NCBI GenBank assembly: GCA_031268115.1
Contig: JAIRXV010000122.1
Coordinates: 1 to 7,298, forward strand
Length of the DNA: 7,298 bases
Origin: Bifidobacteriaceae bacterium
GTDB lineage: Bacteria > Actinomycetota > Actinomycetes > Actinomycetales > WQXJ01
Direction of reading: 5' to 3'
The translations under genes were made by a program, and so were the position numbers. Shown piece by piece: positions 6,735 through 7,298 of this stretch. The notes under the pieces are model-generated. The model had not been told where the DNA came from. It made no database searches and worked only from the letters and a program-made list of their open reading frames with translations. The stretch's first letter is position 1. The number at the start of each line of letters is the position of its first letter.

Positions 6735-7298
6735 TCAGCTTATCGACGGGCTCAGATTCCTATGTCGGGTCCGTTGGCCCGTGGCTTGCTGTGTGGCGCA
6801 CACGCTCCCGAAGAGCCCAACCCCACCCACCGCATCCGTGTGCAATTCGGCCGCCCAGGACTCGAAGAATCCCACCATTTCGTCGGTGGCAGCACCGTGT
6901 CCAACCCGTATTCCCCCATCCAGCCGCGCAGGAGCCTCATAGGGCACGCTGTCCGCGTACCCACCGGGTGTTTGTGAACCGCCCACAGGAGGCTCCCCCC
7001 TTGCACACGCCAACCCGAACAAGGCGCAGGTATCGGAGAGCCGCACGGACGGGGCGCCCTGGGTCCACCAGAACGCTTCATCGGCCACCCGCTGGTAGGC
7101 GAGAAGAGCCCGGAAGAACGAGGGCGAGGCAGAGAGTCTTTTGTGTGCCCTGCCTTGAGCGTTGACGGCCGTAAACGCACCGGGCTTCGTGACCAAAAGA
7201 CGATCTGACTCGCCCTCGATGAGAGAGCGGCACGGCCCGTCAAGAGACGCACGATAAGCGTGGAGGATATACCACGAGTGCAGACCCTCGTCGATGAG
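6735..7298 (-). CDS. Unrecognised protein of the polysaccharide locus, C-terminal part
   Basis: The frame is open from the right edge to a TGA at 6737-6735, giving 187 visible residues. The 5' end is outside the window, so internal Met/Val start candidates (such as GTG 7196) should not be taken as the start. The visible part begins LIDEGLHSWYILHAYRASLD and includes the aromatic segment DEAFWWTQGAP and a Gly/Ala-rich stretch followed by FFESWAAELH. No membrane helix or repeat is seen. I do not recognise the family. The D-E-G triplet followed by an aromatic residue recalls the E/D-D/E-G motif of bacterial polysialyltransferase-like (GT-B) enzymes, but the second family motif, His-Pro, is absent from the visible part, so this is weak. 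The gene lies 31 bases upstream of the 609-residue glycosyltransferase on the same strand, which suggests co-transcription and a role in glycan assembly. The last residues (QQATGQRTRHRNLSPSIS) look like an unstructured tail. Confidence 0.7.
   Translation of the reverse strand, partial: LIDEGLHSWYILHAYRASLDGPCRSLIEGESDRLLVTKPGAFTAVNAQGRAHKRLSASPSFFRALLAYQRVADEAFWWTQGAPSVRLSDTCALFGLACARGEPPVGGSQTPGGYADSVPYEAPARLDGGIRVGHGAATDEMVGFFESWAAELHTDAVGGVGLFGSVCATQQATGQRTRHRNLSPSIS

Noticed and set aside
6099..6977. 292-codon plus-strand open frame
   Set aside because: It runs antisense across the start of the GT2 gene and the end of the edge gene. Its translation is Arg/Ser/Ala-rich without motifs, as expected of shadow frames in GC-rich DNA.
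6752..7252. 166-codon minus-strand frame overlapping the edge gene
   Set aside because: Its translation is Arg/Pro/Ser-rich. The alternative frame ending at 6735 is open to the window edge and has balanced, protein-like composition and operon spacing.

Overview
The window reads as part of a surface-polysaccharide (exopolysaccharide or cell-wall glycopolymer) locus. The host is probably a high-GC Gram-positive, most likely an actinomycete. This rests on GC- and Ala/Arg-rich coding with strong third-position GC in most genes, a GTG start, purine-rich ribosome binding sites and tight gene packing. No rRNA, tRNA or other marker gene is present, so the genus cannot be named.

Layout. Positions 1-1380 hold two plus-strand genes. 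The first is the C-terminal end of an AlgI/DltB-like membrane-bound O-acyltransferase (MBOAT), cut by the left edge. The second is a complete AlgX/AlgJ-like SGNH-fold protein. They form a classic O-acetylation pair: the MBOAT brings acetyl groups across the membrane and the SGNH partner transfers them to the glycan. A 48-base convergent gap (1381-1428) contains a bulged hairpin that may be a shared terminator. From there to the right edge everything is on the minus strand, transcribed right to left. In order of transcription these are the 3' part of an unrecognised gene (cut by the right edge, ends 6735), a 609-residue protein with a C-terminal family-2 glycosyltransferase domain, a 145-base leader, and a 1099-residue protein.

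The 1099-residue protein is the most striking gene. Its N-terminal half is a large internal duplication: two copies of about 186 residues, each made of four F-D-x-x-W/Y modules, several ending in H-Y-L-x-x-G. This is followed by a GT2 glycosyltransferase domain and then a GT4-type (GT-B) domain. One polypeptide may therefore add two different sugars, with a repeat scaffold in front. The 609-residue protein has about 350 N-terminal residues that I do not recognise before its GT2 domain.

Together, the minus-strand genes plausibly assemble or decorate a glycan in the cytoplasm, and the plus-strand pair O-acetylates it on the outer face of the membrane. That link is inferred from proximity and gene families. 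Base composition differs sharply across the window: sampled lines of the acetylation pair are about 45-62% GC and those of the 609-residue gene about 68-73%. The parts of the locus may therefore have different histories. There is no evidence of mobile elements, CRISPR arrays or RNA genes.
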